Shown here: positions 13,201-25,165 of the stretch, piece after piece
Position numbering within the stretch: the stretch's first letter is position 1
How the letters are laid out: each line of letters opens with the position of its first letter
From: Ephydatia muelleri
Lineage: Eukaryota; Porifera; Demospongiae; Spongillida; Spongillidae
Reading direction: 5' to 3'
NCBI GenBank assembly: GCA_013339895.1
Contig: JABACO010000007.1
Span: 6,282,675 to 6,346,674 of the forward strand
DNA length: 64,000 bases
Notes under the pieces: model-generated
Told to the model about the DNA's origin: nothing
Seen by the model: only the letters and a program-made list of their open reading frames with translations
The model's database searches: none
Made by a program: the position numbers and the translations under genes

Positions 13201-16200
13201 GTCCATTATGTTAGTTAACAAATGTCACACAATACATAGCTGAATTGCATCTGTCTGTCCAAAGCCAGACTGCCAAATAGCCAAATTTTCTGGTTATGCT
13301 GGATTGGAATCTATGATTGTTCTGGCCATTTTATGATTTATGCTGTCGGCCCTTTAATTGTTTAAGAATGCTTCGAATGGCAGGAACACTAACAGACTGT
13401 ATTTAGCGTGAAGACACATGCGATCAACTAAGCAATGCAACATTTGAGGCCAAAAAGAACACAACAGTTAAAGTGTATGCATGTACACTGTACCATATAC
13501 ACTTATACACTGCACACTCAAGGCAAATCTGAGGTCTGTAATAGTCTAGAGCATTGCTTGAGTAAGATCGATTAGCTGCTACTCTTCACACTTCAGTCAG
13601 TACCCATGCAACTTTGCTTTTTTATGTACACAAGAAATTTAGCAATGTAGCAGCAGTGTGCATAATTAAATTCATTAGGCCTTAAAGCAGACCTTATGCT
13701 TGCCCAAGAGGAGGGGAGGGTGGGGGAGAGATATTTGCAGCTGTACCCTCAGCATAATTTATGGCTACAGCCAGTTTTGCACATGGTATATCATTTTGGC
13801 TGCACACATGAGGTGGTAGTTAAATAATTATAGGCACTTTTGCATTCCTTCCCACCATTACACCATTGCGTCTCTCTTCCTGCTGTCTTGCACTTATAAC
13901 AAATGCAAATGCAAGACATTTCAGAGGGCAGGAAGAGACATACAATGGTCATAATGGTGGGAAGGAATGAAGTGCCCATAATATTCCGACATCTTTGAGA
14001 ATCATACATCCAAATGTACATACAAATGAAGAGTTGCACAATGAGTAAGCAGCATATCAATCACCTTACTGTATGAATGCCTTATTTATCAAGTTGTTAG
14101 TTCACACTACTATTTCCTTGCTTTCTACATGACCACTTTTATATCCAGCATACATTCTTTATTAAGAGTTTCGTTTATATATTCATTCGTAAATATTTTT
14201 AGCACATCAATAACACTACATACCACTGTTGTGCAATTGACTTGAGTATGCTAAATACATCTGTGTATCTTCCTGGTTGTAATGTTCTGCTGGTCTGTCA
14301 TTCAGTGCCTTCTTGTATTCCTCCCTTCGAGGGTAACTGCAAAATTATGCACGTAAATGAATAGTGAAGATACACCTCACTTACATCAACTGAGGAGGTG
14401 AGTGTCCGTAGGTACAAGATTCTGTGTTTTTGAGGTTTTCTGTTACATTGTTTAAAATGGAACACCATTATCATAAGCTTTTTTTTTTCATTTTCAACTC
14501 TCACCCACCCCCCACATCTGCATCGTGGTATTCCCAGTGTTCATCAATGAGTGTTTGTTTTGTACCCCATGCTCTTTCCCTTCATCTGAACTTAGTGGCT
14601 GTTGAATATTGTAGACTCCTCTATACTCCGCTCCATCAATACTACTGATATTGATCTCATCCTGGTCTTGAAATGTTGCTGTACATGTTGTAGTATCTTG
14701 GGAATCTGATTCAAAAGCCTGACATTTGATGAGCAGTTGCCATTTCATTGGATCCCTAGTTGAATACATGATTGAATATTTAATTGCCCCTTTGATATTA
14801 AATGTGTTTTATATTTTATGGCAAGTACTATCCACCACACAGCTTTATTAAGTAATGTGTAGTTGTATTAAGACTAGTACATTATGTGTGGGATCTACTG
14901 CTGTCTTGTAATGGCTGCATTTACAAATGCTTATTAAAAAAACTGATATTACAGATTGTGATAGCAGACACAAACTATTGCATCAAGACCGTGTAATTTT
15001 CTTCAACTGCTCATTTCCTATTATGTGTAGTCCAGTGATCATGTGGCTAAATTTTTTCCTTTCATCTACCAGTACCACAATAATATCAAGGTTCCGCACA
15101 CTTGTATGATAACCATACAGCTGAGCAGTGACAAGTATAGGTTATGATTGATAGGAATTCAAAATTCCAACTTTTTAAAAGCTACTCAAATTGACAAATG
15201 CACGCATCCTTCTGTACACCTTTATGTATGTCCATTATCATAATAATGTGCATGTCATTATGCTTTACACCAAAATGTCTCGATCATTGTAATATAAAAG
15301 CAATAGCCACCAAGCACGAACCATTCTGAAGTATCATGAAGTTCCCATCGACATGATTTGCATACGATCAGTGAGGATGTCCCATATGGTACTGAGCCCA
15401 GAATTGCAATGTTCTGGCATCCACAAAGTCTACATTCCTGAGGTAAGTCTTTGCTTTGAATTAACTGATGACCCTTGAAATGAGTTGCTTCATTGCTGGA
15501 AGAAGTGTTGGGTAAATGTAATTCATCATACTTCACCAGGATTAAAAATACATACAAGCCATGATCCTAAGCACATATCTCACATTTACGTAAACTGGTG
15601 AACAATCTGTCAGCAACAATGACAGTAGTACGTGGAGCACTCTGCACAGTGCTAAACCATTGGTTTACACAACAGTACCAAAAAGACTTTTCTTTTATGT
15701 AACAAAAAACTAAACAAAGCGCTCCCACAAAGCTATCACTTGAATGAAAGTCAACCCTCATATTTTCAAAACGGCAATTGTAAATATGCATTCGGGAAGT
15801 TGTTTATACATCATGTACACTTAAACTTACCAATTGCTGACATGTTGTGATGAAGTTCTTGCACCACGATAATTTGACACTCCATTGGGTCTGTATTGGT
15901 AGCTGCGTCGAACACAAATGATTAATTTGCTAAAAGGCAAATGTGAGCATATTTACCAGCTGTATTCTTGTTCTGATGAAAAGCTTGCATGTGCTTTATG
16001 AGATCTGGAATAGTTTTGAAAGTACTGAAAAAGCATCAATGTGATTGTTGCATGCATTTGCTTACCGACTGTAGGCATGCTGCTGTGATGAACCCACTGC
16101 ATAATTAGAGGGTCTATGTGGTGAACTAGACCAGCTTCTCCTGTCTGTGCTGTTAGAGGTTTTCTGTGTACATTGTTTAAAAGCAGGACATAATTATAAT

Positions 16201-18598
16201 CTCCATTTGTTCCATATTCAGCCCTCATTCTCAACACCCCCACATCTGCATCTATTTTACCAGGCCATTCCCAGTGTTCATCAATGAGTCTTTGTTTTGT
16301 ACCCCATGCTCTTTCCCTTCATCTGAATGTAGAGTCTGTTGAATAATATGGACACCTCCATGCTCCATTCCATCAATACTACTGATAGAGGTCTCATCCT
16401 GGTCTTGTAATGTTGCTGTACATGTTGCAGTATCTTGAGAAACTGATTCGAAAGCCTGACATATGATGAGCAGTTGCCATTTTGTTGGATCCCTAGTTGA
16501 ATAAATTAATTGCTCCTTTGATATTAAATGTGTATTATATTTTATGGCAAGTATTATCCACCACATATCTTTAAAATATAATATATTGATAGTTTTATCA
16601 GTATACATAATATATTAGTTTAGCCACTGTCATGTAATGGCTACAATAAAAAATGAAATTACAGCTGTACATTGTGATAGCTACTGCTCTTGTTATATAA
16701 TGTGTAGTCCGGTGATAATATGGCTAAATGACCAGTACCACAAATAATAGCAAGATTACAGTGCACATGCACACTTGTATGATATCTGTACAGCTGAGAA
16801 GTTAAGTATAGTTTATGATTGAAATGGATTCAAAGTCACACCATTATACTCCTGATTTTTAAAAAGCTACTTTAATTGACATTCGCACACATTCTCCATG
16901 GGATGTCCATTAGCATAATAATTTTAATCATGCCTTACACCAATCTGCCTCGATCATTGTAATATAAAAGCAATAGCAAACCAAATCACCAAGAACGAAC
17001 CATAGTGAAGTATCATGAAGTTCCCATCGACACAATTTGCATAAGATCAGTGAGGATGTCCCAACTGGTACTGAGCCCAGAATCGCAATGTTCTGGCATC
17101 CACAAAGTCTACATTCCTGAGGTAAGTCTTTGCTTTGAATTAACTGATGACCCTTGAATTCATTGCTGGAAGAAGTGTTGGGTAAATTTAATTCATCATA
17201 CTTCATCAGATTGGTGTATATATGCTAAATGAAGACAATACTAAATGTCATAAGAGGATAGTAAAGATGCTTTTTGTTAAATTATTTTGCATTATATGTA
17301 CAGAAGGACATTGTGCATGCAACTAAATTGCAAAAGTGAAGGGTAATACAAAACACTGCTAAAAAGAACATTTTAAAAACAAACATGATCGAGATACAGT
17401 GTACAGGAATTAAATACATACAAGCCATGATACTGAACACATATCTGACATGTAGGCAACATAGCAATTGGTGGACAATCAGACAGCAAGAATGACAGAA
17501 GGAAATGGAACAATGCATAGTGCTGAACCATTCATTAACACAAAAGTACCAAGGAGGCTTTTCTATTATGTAACACACAATAGTAATGCACAACCACCAA
17601 GCTAACAGTTGCACTTGAAATGAACCTTCAATTTGCAACATGGCAATTTTAAAAATGTGCATCTGTGAAATTCGTATATACATGTACACTTTTGTTACCA
17701 ATTGTTGACATGTTGTGATGAAGTTCTTGCACCGCAATATTTTGACACTCTATGGGGTAATCTGAATCGAGAGCTGTGTCGAATGCCAAATGATGAACTT
17801 CTTGTCTTCTTTTCTAAGTTTTTTTGTATATGCATACAGCTATATTCTTGCTTTGATGAAGAACTTGCATACTGAAGGTTTGATTCTTTATGAGCTAACC
17901 ACGATCTAGAACAGTGTTGAAGTATTGAAAAAGCATCAATGTGACTGTTGCATGCATTTGCTTACCGACTACAGGTATGGTGATGTGATGAACCCACTGC
18001 ATCTTCTGAGGCTCTATGTGGTGATCTAGAGCAGCTCCTCCTGTCATGGAGGAAGATATCAATTTCACACTTCTGCACGTGATTGACAAACTACTTTGAA
18101 TTGGATCAGAAACAGAAAGCTTGCAACAGTATGGATTGTCAATTTGTTGAAACTGTGGCCCAGATCCTACTTCAGACTGCCCTTTACGTACCTCTTCTAC
18201 TTGTTAATACCTGCTACTGGTGAGTTTATAGCCCAGCCAAAGTGCACCAAGCTCATGTTTGTCTTATTTTCTAAGTTTATTGGTATATGCATACAGCTAC
18301 TCAACCAAAGTTAAACACTGAGAGGTGGCCAAAAAATGTATTTGAAACTCTCTCCAGAGCTTGGCCTTTACTATTTAAGACAACCCTAACTTAATTTTCA
18401 GGATGCTATGCAGTTTGCAGCAACATGTTTATTTCCATAACAATAGGCAAACATCCAGTAACAATCCTATGTCACTCATTTTCCTAGCTGGGGTAACACG
18501 CATGCAACAACTCACCTGCATTTACGGTGTGGTGAATGTTGCCTTTGTCTCAATTTACGTCTCGAGTAGTCATGGTGCCTAGTTTTGTCCTCCATCAT
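1215..18598 (-). CDS. UPF1-like: UPF1-family SF1 RNA helicase, ~25 exons
   Basis: ATP-dependent 5'-3' RNA helicase of the UPF1 family, whose known members act in nonsense-mediated decay. Exons in transcript order: 18598-18516, 18040-17966, 17761-17699, 17165-17001, 16492-~16255, 16140-16066, 15890-15831, 15495-15322, 14755-~14510, 14336-14224, 12836-12766, 12707-12634, 12563-12412, 11226-11137, 11073-10851, 10785-10623, 9859-9666, 5432-5357, 5143-5048, 4989-4877, 4777-4611, 3369-3273, 3178-3037, 2700-2515, 1313-1215 (stop). From 14336 onward every junction keeps phase. Visible motifs in order: [13 protein letters not shown] (second half of the CH domain), [67 protein letters not shown]. Length is about 1,080 residues, like human UPF1. 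It differs from canonical UPF1 in lacking the first CH half, in having Arg/Ser/His-rich 5' exons, and in duplicated CH exons. The donors that end exons 5 and 9 are unresolved. I think it is a divergent paralogue rather than the sole UPF1. Confidence 0.85.
1840..2114. repeat. Palindromic MITE, copy 1
   Basis: Both ends carry inverted CAGTAGCGGCTCGC / GCGAGCCGCTACTG, and the arms (to about 1945 and from about 2005) pair imperfectly around a ~60-bp centre. A related copy lies at 62761-63046. The unit lies in the last intron of the helicase gene (1314-2514). Confidence 0.8.
6480..7190 (+). pseudogene. Broken copy of an uncharacterised repeat protein
   Basis: Plus-strand open pieces at 6433-6699 and 6831-7157 carry a conserved-looking block with [14 protein letters not shown] near 7075-7110. 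After that the frame shifts and continues near 7130 as [15 protein letters not shown]. This pattern resembles an uncharacterised protein family I associate with repeat-rich invertebrate genomes, and I cannot name a domain. The frameshift, the TAA at the end of the first piece, and the position inside a helicase intron on the opposite strand all indicate a dead insertion. Confidence 0.5.
7605..7865 (+). pseudogene. Non-LTR C-terminal (RLE-like) fragment, copy 1
   Basis: A degenerate copy of the domain seen intact at 8413-9075. Recognisable pieces in order are an EVG...TRPEDI block, an [10 protein letters not shown] block and [15 protein letters not shown], with a frame change between them. Same strand as and 540 bp upstream of copy 2, so the two may derive from adjacent or duplicated insertions. 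Confidence 0.6.
8405..9075 (+). CDS. Non-LTR C-terminal zinc motif + RLE-like domain, copy 2
   Basis: An open frame of about 220 residues with no upstream reverse transcriptase, so a 5'-truncated element. In residue order from 8413: Cys26-x2-Cys29, HHALTC (His40, Cys44), RHN at 53-55, Glu75, RPAD at 88-91, and AFDLTITSP with Asp106. A Cys/His motif followed by RHN and PD-(D/E)xK-like residues is the layout of the C-terminus of RLE-type non-LTR retrotransposons (R2, NeSL and Hero are the known groups). Assignment to that class is inference, because no RT is present. The frame ends in an arginine-rich [17 protein letters not shown] block. The 3' side runs into AATAAT-rich microsatellite, suitable as a LINE tail. 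Confidence 0.65.
9076..9665. other. AT-rich tail with AAT microsatellite
   Basis: Repeated ATT/AAT trinucleotides at about 9170-9270 follow the non-LTR fragment and may be its 3' tail. Nothing coding is visible. Confidence 0.5.
12848..12890. repeat. Poly-G tract
   Basis: A TTTGCC(T)GGGGGGCC stretch followed by a G run of about 22. It lies just upstream (minus strand) of helicase exon 12836-12766. Similar long G runs terminate the MITE-like units listed below, but the GGCGGAT terminal motif is not clear here. Confidence 0.6.
14500..18040 (-). repeat. Tandem duplication of a four-exon helicase cassette
   Basis: Unit A (16140-~14500) and unit B (18040-~16250) align along their whole length, introns included. 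Each holds four exons: an Arg/Ser/His exon (75 bp in both), an SSQHV exon (60 vs 63 bp), the CH half-domain exon (174 vs 165 bp) and a KWQLLI exon. Exon lengths differ only by multiples of three and splice phases are conserved, so both cassettes look selected as coding. The UPF1 counterpart has one CH domain. Whether both are spliced into one mRNA or are alternatives cannot be read from DNA. Confidence 0.8.
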
Positions 18599-19113
18599 CA
18601 AATATGCCCATTCGCTACAACATATGAAAATTCTATCACTGTCTGAATTTTTATCTTGACTTGCTAGCTAATATTAAACATTTTGCACATCCAATTTTTA
18701 CTATTGATTATAATATACAACGGTGGAGCAAATCACCATTGAATACAATTGTGCAATGTATGTGTATGTGTGTGCAGTGTGTGTTTGTGTGCATCTGCAG
18801 AGCTATAAAGCCAAACAATGGCCACACGTTGCTCAGATGTAACCCTGAAAATGTGCTATTATTAGACTTGTAAGCGACTTCACAAATCATGCCTTTTGCA
18901 TGCACGCGGCACCTCCCCCAACGCCTAATTTCATCGCATGCATGCACTTCTCCCTTCAGTATAAATAGGTATGTGTCAGTCAACTGTGCACTCTGCAATA
19001 CATGAGGCTAGACCATAGCTATATCCAATAGGGAAATACTTATAAAATAAGACAATATCGGTTTCCGTTAGCTTATACACGTAGCTTATATGTGCATGAG
19101 TGAATCTTAAATC
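18599..19113. other. 5' flank of helicase gene
   Basis: About 500 bp between the first coding exon of the helicase and the purine tract, with a plus-strand TATAAATA-like site near 18960. It presumably holds the helicase promoter. I see no confident minus-strand TATA box. Confidence 0.35.
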
Positions 19114-20214
19114 AGGGAGGGGGGGGGGAGGGGAGGGGAGGGGGGGGGGGAGGGTAGGGGGAGGGGCGACGGGCGCGAGGGCGAGGGGATGGAAGGGGTC
19201 ATGAGCGAAGGAGAGAGGGGAAGGGAGGGGAGGGGAGGGGAGGGGGAGGGGGGAGGGGAGGGGAGGGGAGGGGAGGGGAGGGGGGAGGGGAGGGGAGGGG
19301 AGGGGAGGGAGGGCGGGGGGGGAGGGGAGGGGAGGCGGGGGGGGGGAGGGGGGAGGGGAGGGGAGGGGGGCGAGGGGAGGGGGGGAGGGAGGGGGAGGGG
19401 AGGGGAGGGAGGGGGGAGGGGAGGGGTAGCGGGGGAGGGCAGGGGGGGAGGGGAGAGGGAGGGGAGGGGGGAGGGGAGGGCGAGGGACGGGGGGGAGGGG
19501 AGGGGAGGGGAGGGGAGGGGAAGGGGAGGGGAGGGCCGGGCGGAGGGGAGGGGGGAGGGGAGGGGAGGCGGGAGGGGAGGGGAGGGGAGGGGGAGGGGAG
19601 GGGAGGGGACGGGGAGGGGAGGGGGGAGGGGAGGGGAGGGGAGGGGGAGGGGAGGGGGAGGGAGGGGAGGGGAGGGGAGCGGGAGGGGAGGGGGGGGGGG
19701 GAGGGGAGGGGGAGGGGAGGGGAGGGGAGGGGAGGGAGGGGAGGGGGAGGGGAGGGGTGAGGGGGAGGGAGGGGAGGGGAGGGGAGGGGAGGGGAGGGGA
19801 GGGGAGGGGAGGGGAGGGGAGGGGAGGGGAGGGAGGGAGGGGAGGGGAGGGGAGGGGAGGGAGGGGAGGGGAGGGGAGGGGAGGGGAGGGGAGGGGAGGG
19901 GAGGGGAGGGGAGGGGAGGGGAGGGAGAGGGGAGGGGAGGGGAGGGGAGGGGGAGGGAGGGGAGGGGAGGGAGGGGAGGGGAGGGAGGGAGGGAGGGGAG
20001 GGGAGGGGAGGGAGGGGGAGGGAGGGAGGGGGAGGGGAGGGGAGGGAGGGGAGGGGAGGGGAGGGGGGGAGGGGAGGGGAGGGGAGGGGAGGGGGGAGGG
20101 GAGGGGAGGGGGAGGGAGGGGAGGGGGAGGGGAGGGAGAGGGGAGGGGGGAGGGGGAGGGGAGGGGAGGGAGGAGGGGGAGGGGAGGGGGGGAGGGGAGG
20201 GGAGGGGGAGGGGA
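19114..20214. repeat. 1.1-kb GGGGA purine tract
   Basis: Almost purely G and A on the plus strand, built of GGGGA and GAGGG units with few C or T interruptions. The long open frames it yields on both strands (Gly/Arg/Glu one way, Pro/Ser/Leu the other) are by-products of the repeat and are not genes. G-quadruplex and triplex formation is expected from the composition. It lies about 500 bp upstream of the helicase start. Confidence 0.95.
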
Positions 20215-20536
20215 GTGGCTGTACATCGACGACGTAGACAGCTTTCCCTCACGTCAACACGCTATATTAAAATTCCACAACATATGCACCCCTTTTTTTC
20301 TACAGACACATTGCGCAGCAGCATCAAATCATGTCATCTACATATGTGTACGCATTACCTGACTGACCCTGGGACCACATGCATCTCTAACCAATCAGCA
20401 TCTGCGCATTCCTTCGAGAGCATACTTTCTGTCTAATTCAAAATCGTTCAAACGACAGAAAATGATACAGCTAGCTGTGACGTAGTTGGGTCGGGTTGTC
20501 TTAACGTTGCTGTTTTCATTGTTTCATGTGGGGATG

Positions 20537-20848
20537 CAGGGGCGGATCCAGGATTTTGGGAAAAGGGGGGGGGGGGGGGGGGTCTGATAAATAAATTCAC
20601 AACTGGGGAGCTCACACCATAGATTGAAGACCTTGCGGTCTTCAATCTATGCTCACACGTACTATTCGATCGATCGCGAGATAAAATATTTCGTTTACAC
20701 ATGTAGGAGGATTTAATTAGATCGATGTAGACCCCACTTGGCTAGAACGATGTGCAATCTTGCAAATCCAGGACGGTAACATGCAGAACGCTGCATAGAT
20801 TACAGTATGCATTACGTCATTTTTCATATAGGAAAGGGGGGGGTCCGG

Positions 20849-20890
<42 letters not shown>

Positions 20891-20900
20891 TCCGCCCCTG
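20537..20900. mobile_element. Poly-G-bounded MITE-like unit
   Basis: The left end CAGGGGCGGATCCAGG leads into a long G run. The right end is a C run of about 37 followed by CTAAATCCGCCCCTG, the inverted form. The ~365-bp interior is non-coding and includes a perfect 15-bp-arm hairpin at 20617-20650. Ends of this GGCGGAT-plus-poly-G type recur at 21960, 57281 and 58796. Confidence 0.65.
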
Positions 20901-22084
20901 CCGATGCTTACATAAACAAGTAATAAATGAACCACGTAGCCAACAGATACAAAGTTGGTGGTGTCAGGAGTATCACTCTACAGCCAGTTAAATAACAACA
21001 GCTACGTTTTATGGAATTAAGAAGGCCAAGGGGCGAAGGGACCTGCATGGATGGGGAACCATTTTGATTTTGCGTATTGGATTAAACCCACTTAGTCTCG
21101 CCCCCAACCCCCAACTCTTTTAAGCGTGCAAGGCGTTTCTACATCGCTGCTGCAGGTAAGATGCGAAACGAGTACTTGTCGGACATATACTCATAGTGTA
21201 CAACCGCACGTATACAGTAATTTAAATTAAACTGGCATCTAGGGTCTAACTTAATCCAAGACTAGGTCTTTCAAAACCCAATAGACGCATCGAATCGCTT
21301 GTATACCGACAAAAGACAGTGTACTGTTACCGCAATTTTCATTAACTCATATCATATCGGTCAACGGGAAGGTACACATCCATGCACCGAGCAATGAGAA
21401 ATCGGGTGTTTAACCACTCCAATCTCCTGTACTCAAGCACATATATGTTAACTAGGTCAAAAGAAGATAACAACAAGCAAACGATTATAAACACTTACAG
21501 CAGTACACCGCACGTTCTTCACAAAGATTATTTGAAGACTGCTGAAAGCAGAGAAATTTATATATGATGCGTAGGTGGGGGAATTTTGAGGGAGTTTACG
21601 ATGCCGTTCGTTGACAATCACAGCAGCGGATGAATTACATCATCACTACGTTAGTGTGTCTGGGAACGAGACTAATTGTGGTTGTACTAACAGCACCTGG
21701 GCAGTGCATATCGATCGGGATAATTTTATTCGCGCTTGTTCTGATTAATAATTTTATTTTATCGTCGGGCCGGCCTCGGCCTCTCAGGCGCATGGTTAAT
21801 TTATTAATTTTAATAAGCAGTCATTGATAAAATTGCAATAACCGATGCACATCTATAAGGTTAGATTGACTCAGAAGGCACTCCACCCCTGCACATGCGA
21901 GGTTTCATATAATTGACGGATAAATGAGGAGCGTGAGCCACGCAGACACATGAATCTCAGTGGCGGATCAAGGGGGGGGGGGGGGGGGGGCACAGATGAT
22001 ATTCATTATCAATTTTCACCAAATATGGTGAATTTCATGAGGATAAGCATTGACAGATGTGCTGCATCATTAAATTGTGGCTGC
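20901..22084. other. No gene seen; single poly-G end at 21960-21992
   Basis: Mixed non-coding sequence. Only the AGTGGCGGATCAAGG end plus a G run at about 21960-21992 is recognisable, without an inverted partner nearby. Confidence 0.45.
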
Positions 22085-24060
22085 GTTGCATTATGGAGGG
22101 AGAAAACATTCATGCATACAGGAGCTTGAATTCATCAAGTGATTGGTTTGAGTCTAATTTTTCAGAATGGCAAGAAGTCACTGCAATGTGATTTAACCAT
22201 TCTTGGGTCATTGTTGAGCGCAGGTATGATTTGAGTCTTCGAAGACTTGAGAAGGACCTCTCTGCTGTGCAAGTCGACACAGGCATGCATAATACTATTC
22301 TTGGCAACTTGGCAAACTCTGCGGTCAAGGGCACTAGCATTGGCACGTCTTTCATTAGACTCAGAACAGATTCAAAACTTTACTAGCTTAATATTTCTGA
22401 ACTTAGCTTGATTGAGTACGATGCAGCTGCAGCCTTGTATAATCCTCTAAGTCCTCTTGTAAAATTGCATTATATAGGACACATCACATTCTCTAATCAT
22501 AAATTTCTCAGCACTGGACAGATGTTTGGAAGTTTCAGTAGGTTCAAATCGAGTAGTGAGACCCATGATGACATTATCAAGTGTTTGAAAGTAAAGAGCA
22601 CGATATTGATGCTTAGGAGTAGCAGGAAAATGGTGCTCTCCTTGTCCATCATGTTGAGCAAGTACCTTTCTCCTTCTTATGAGGATCGGTTCATCCAGAT
22701 GGTACATTTCTGCTGCTTTGAGTGTGGCCTTCCCAAAACAGTTGGAAACAATCAGCAGACCTGACATTCTGAAGAACATCCTTCAACAAATGGATGGTTT
22801 CTTCAGGTTGACAAAATTTCAGGCACATCCCCTGAAGAGCGGTGTTAGAGTCTTCAATAATGGTAAATACTACTCGAAGAATCTCCATTTTCAAATAAGT
22901 GTCGAATGCCTCCAAAAACCCACCAGCTTCTGCATCTTGCTTCTGATTATGAGGATCATTGCCAAAATTATGCAACCAATCGATAATGGTGGGATAGTTG
23001 CTAGCAATTGATATGATCGATGATTTCCTAAAAATCCAACGTGTTGGGCAGAATGGACGCAAGGATGTTCCATCTGTCTGACAAATGTAGCAAGTCGTTT
23101 AGGGGAGCCGCAAGCAAATGCCACAAATTTCTGCACTAAGTTCATTGTATTTCTAATTTCTGGATTACATGCACTCAACCGAATCTTGTGCCACTAAGTT
23201 CAAGCTGTGGGTACGGCAGTGCACATACAAAGCCCTCTGTTCTTGCTCCCTAAGCAAAGTTTTGTGTCCACTGACATGGCCTGACATGTTTGCAGCTTCG
23301 TCATAGCATTGGCCACGACAATCGTTAATTGATAAGCCAAAAACAAGTCATCAAGCATTTGAACAATGTCAAACTGTGAGTGTCATCAGTCTGGTTGAAT
23401 CATAAAGTGTTCATTCACACTGAAATCTGTATTCATGTACAGTGCGGACACAAAACGATATTTGCTGACGTGTCTGTGGTTTTGTCCATCATTATACTGT
23501 AAAACTTGCCCAATACTACTTCATTGCACAATTGTCGAAGGGTTGCATGAGCCATGTCTTGTAGGATTTCATTGGGTATCTCGGAGATAACCATTTGCTC
23601 TTGATTCAAGTAGCTGGCGAAAATTTGCTGACTCTTCCTCTTTAACACGGATGGCTAGGCCTTGAACTGCCAAGAATCTCAGTGTTGGGAAAATCATGGA
23701 CAAAGAATGAGGAGCATCACTCACGTCCTTCTGACTTGGGCACTGGGATGAGACTTAATTGAAAGCTGCTTGAGAAGTCGCGCAAAGCCCTGAAACAGCT
23801 GCCTCGTGCAGCTCTGATCGCTCATGTGCACTAAAGCGATCGAGAGCTCTCTTCCAGTTTGAAAAGGCATTAATAACAAATGCTGCATATGAATTCTTCT
23901 CTCGTGGTGTAGTTGGAAGGGGCATTTGCAACTTGACAGCATTTGTACAAGCTGAGCAAAAGACACAGCGTCTGTCCGTGTTGTACTCGATCCCGTTCTA
24001 CTTCGCTTTCCAACTAAGCTACCCGAAACCACATAGCTCCTCAGATCTAGGTTCATTACA
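22085..24060 (-). pseudogene. Dead hAT-type (ZMYM/TTF-like) transposase
   Basis: Minus-strand pieces in several frames follow the order of a ZMYM1-like hAT protein. An N-terminal block lies at 24056-23760. A block containing KFYSIMMDKTTDTS lies at 23648-23433, a block with RNTMNLVQKF near 23178-22891, and CPTRW near 23055. The dimerisation block with VSTCTAERSFSSLRRLK is at 22355-22110. The DKTTD and ERSFS motifs are hallmarks of hAT catalytic and dimerisation regions. At least four frame changes separate the pieces and no continuous frame or convincing introns restore it. Terminal inverted repeats were not identified. Confidence 0.75.
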
Positions 24061-24365
24061 CTTCTCTGAGGTCATAATTGAGGCCATCTGACTACGTATA
24101 CCCCCGAAAGTTGCGTAACGTGTCCGTGATCATGATCATCAGCATTGCCTTTGTACACGGTATGTTCACAAGCATCTATAAGTACTTCACTCTGCTTATT
24201 AGGCTCAGCTGCTGTCGATATAGGTTGCTGACAAAATCTTATTTTGCACAAAATAGTAGTCAATTCGCTTCGTCGTTCTTGTGCACGTGAACGATTTGCA
24301 AAATAGAAGGCGGGTCTAACACACAATTAAATCGTAGCGCAATTAACAGAGATATTATCTCTAAT

Positions 24366-24956
24366 ATTAATAACTTGAATCCCCTAGGCCACCATGCAGT
24401 AACATGTAAAAGAGGTGGTGATGCTATATCCAGGCACAACAAGCTCAGGGATGTAGTGCTTCAGACCTGCCATCGTGCCTGCATAAGCGCCAAGGCGGAG
24501 GCTGGTAGTGGACTAGGACATGAGCTTCGGAACACACGCCCTGCTGACATCCTAGCTTCCAATTGGCTCTGTGGCAAGCCTGCTGCCTTTGACCTTACTG
24601 TGGTGTCTCCGCTTAACCCTACCTTTATCTCTGAAGCGGGTCGCACAGCAGGGTCAGCAGCGGTTGCCGCTGAGCTAAGGAAGCACTCTGCCAATGATGC
24701 CAACAAGTGTGTTCCGAGTTGGGGTGGACGTGTATTCCCCTTGTGGCCGAGTCATATGGAGCTTGGGGCAGCGAAGCGGTGCAAGCTTTTTCACGGCTCG
24801 CATCATACCTTGCCACAAGGACCAACTCCACCAAGTCCAAGGTTGTCTGCAGCCTGTACGGCCGCCTTAATTTGACTCTTGTGCGAGCCAATGCCCGAGC
24901 CCTCCTCTTACGATGTGGATGTTCCCTTCAGGAGGGGGATATTTCATCATCGTAAC
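24366..24956 (+). pseudogene. Non-LTR C-terminal (RLE-like) fragment, copy 3
   Basis: Starts abruptly at the LGHHAVTC zinc motif, then RHN, a GSGLGHE block, RPADILA and AAFDLTVVSPLNP. A frame change near 24705 carries it into a second frame that continues through ELGWTCIPL to [10 protein letters not shown] near 24905. It lacks everything N-terminal, as 5'-truncated LINE copies do. An ATGT microsatellite and an AATAAA at about 25020 follow. Confidence 0.7.
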
Positions 24957-25055
24957 TTTCATAGCTAGTGTGTCTCAGTGTGTCAGGGTATGTATGTATG
25001 TATTTCCTTGTTAATGTATAAATAAAATATAACTTCATATCCTATGATCATAAAT

Positions 25056-25165
25056 TGTTACGGCCCAATTTAAAACTTTTGACCCGTTTTAAAACGGGTC
25101 GACCCAATTTAAAGCGGGTTAACCCATTTCCAAACCGGTCGACCGGCTTTAAAACGGGCTAATTA
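25056..25165. repeat. Left TIR of Ginger1 element 1
   Basis: About 110 bp built of alternating TTTAAA and CGGGTCGACC/ACCGGTCGACCGG palindromic blocks. Its outer 20 bp match the right end exactly in inverse. Confidence 0.85.

Noticed and set aside
18976..20436. Four long open frames of 200-416 codons, Pro/Ser-rich on one strand and Gly/Arg/Glu-rich on the other.
   Set aside because: They are translations of the GGGGA repeat. A stop-free purine repeat gives open frames on both strands with no domain content.
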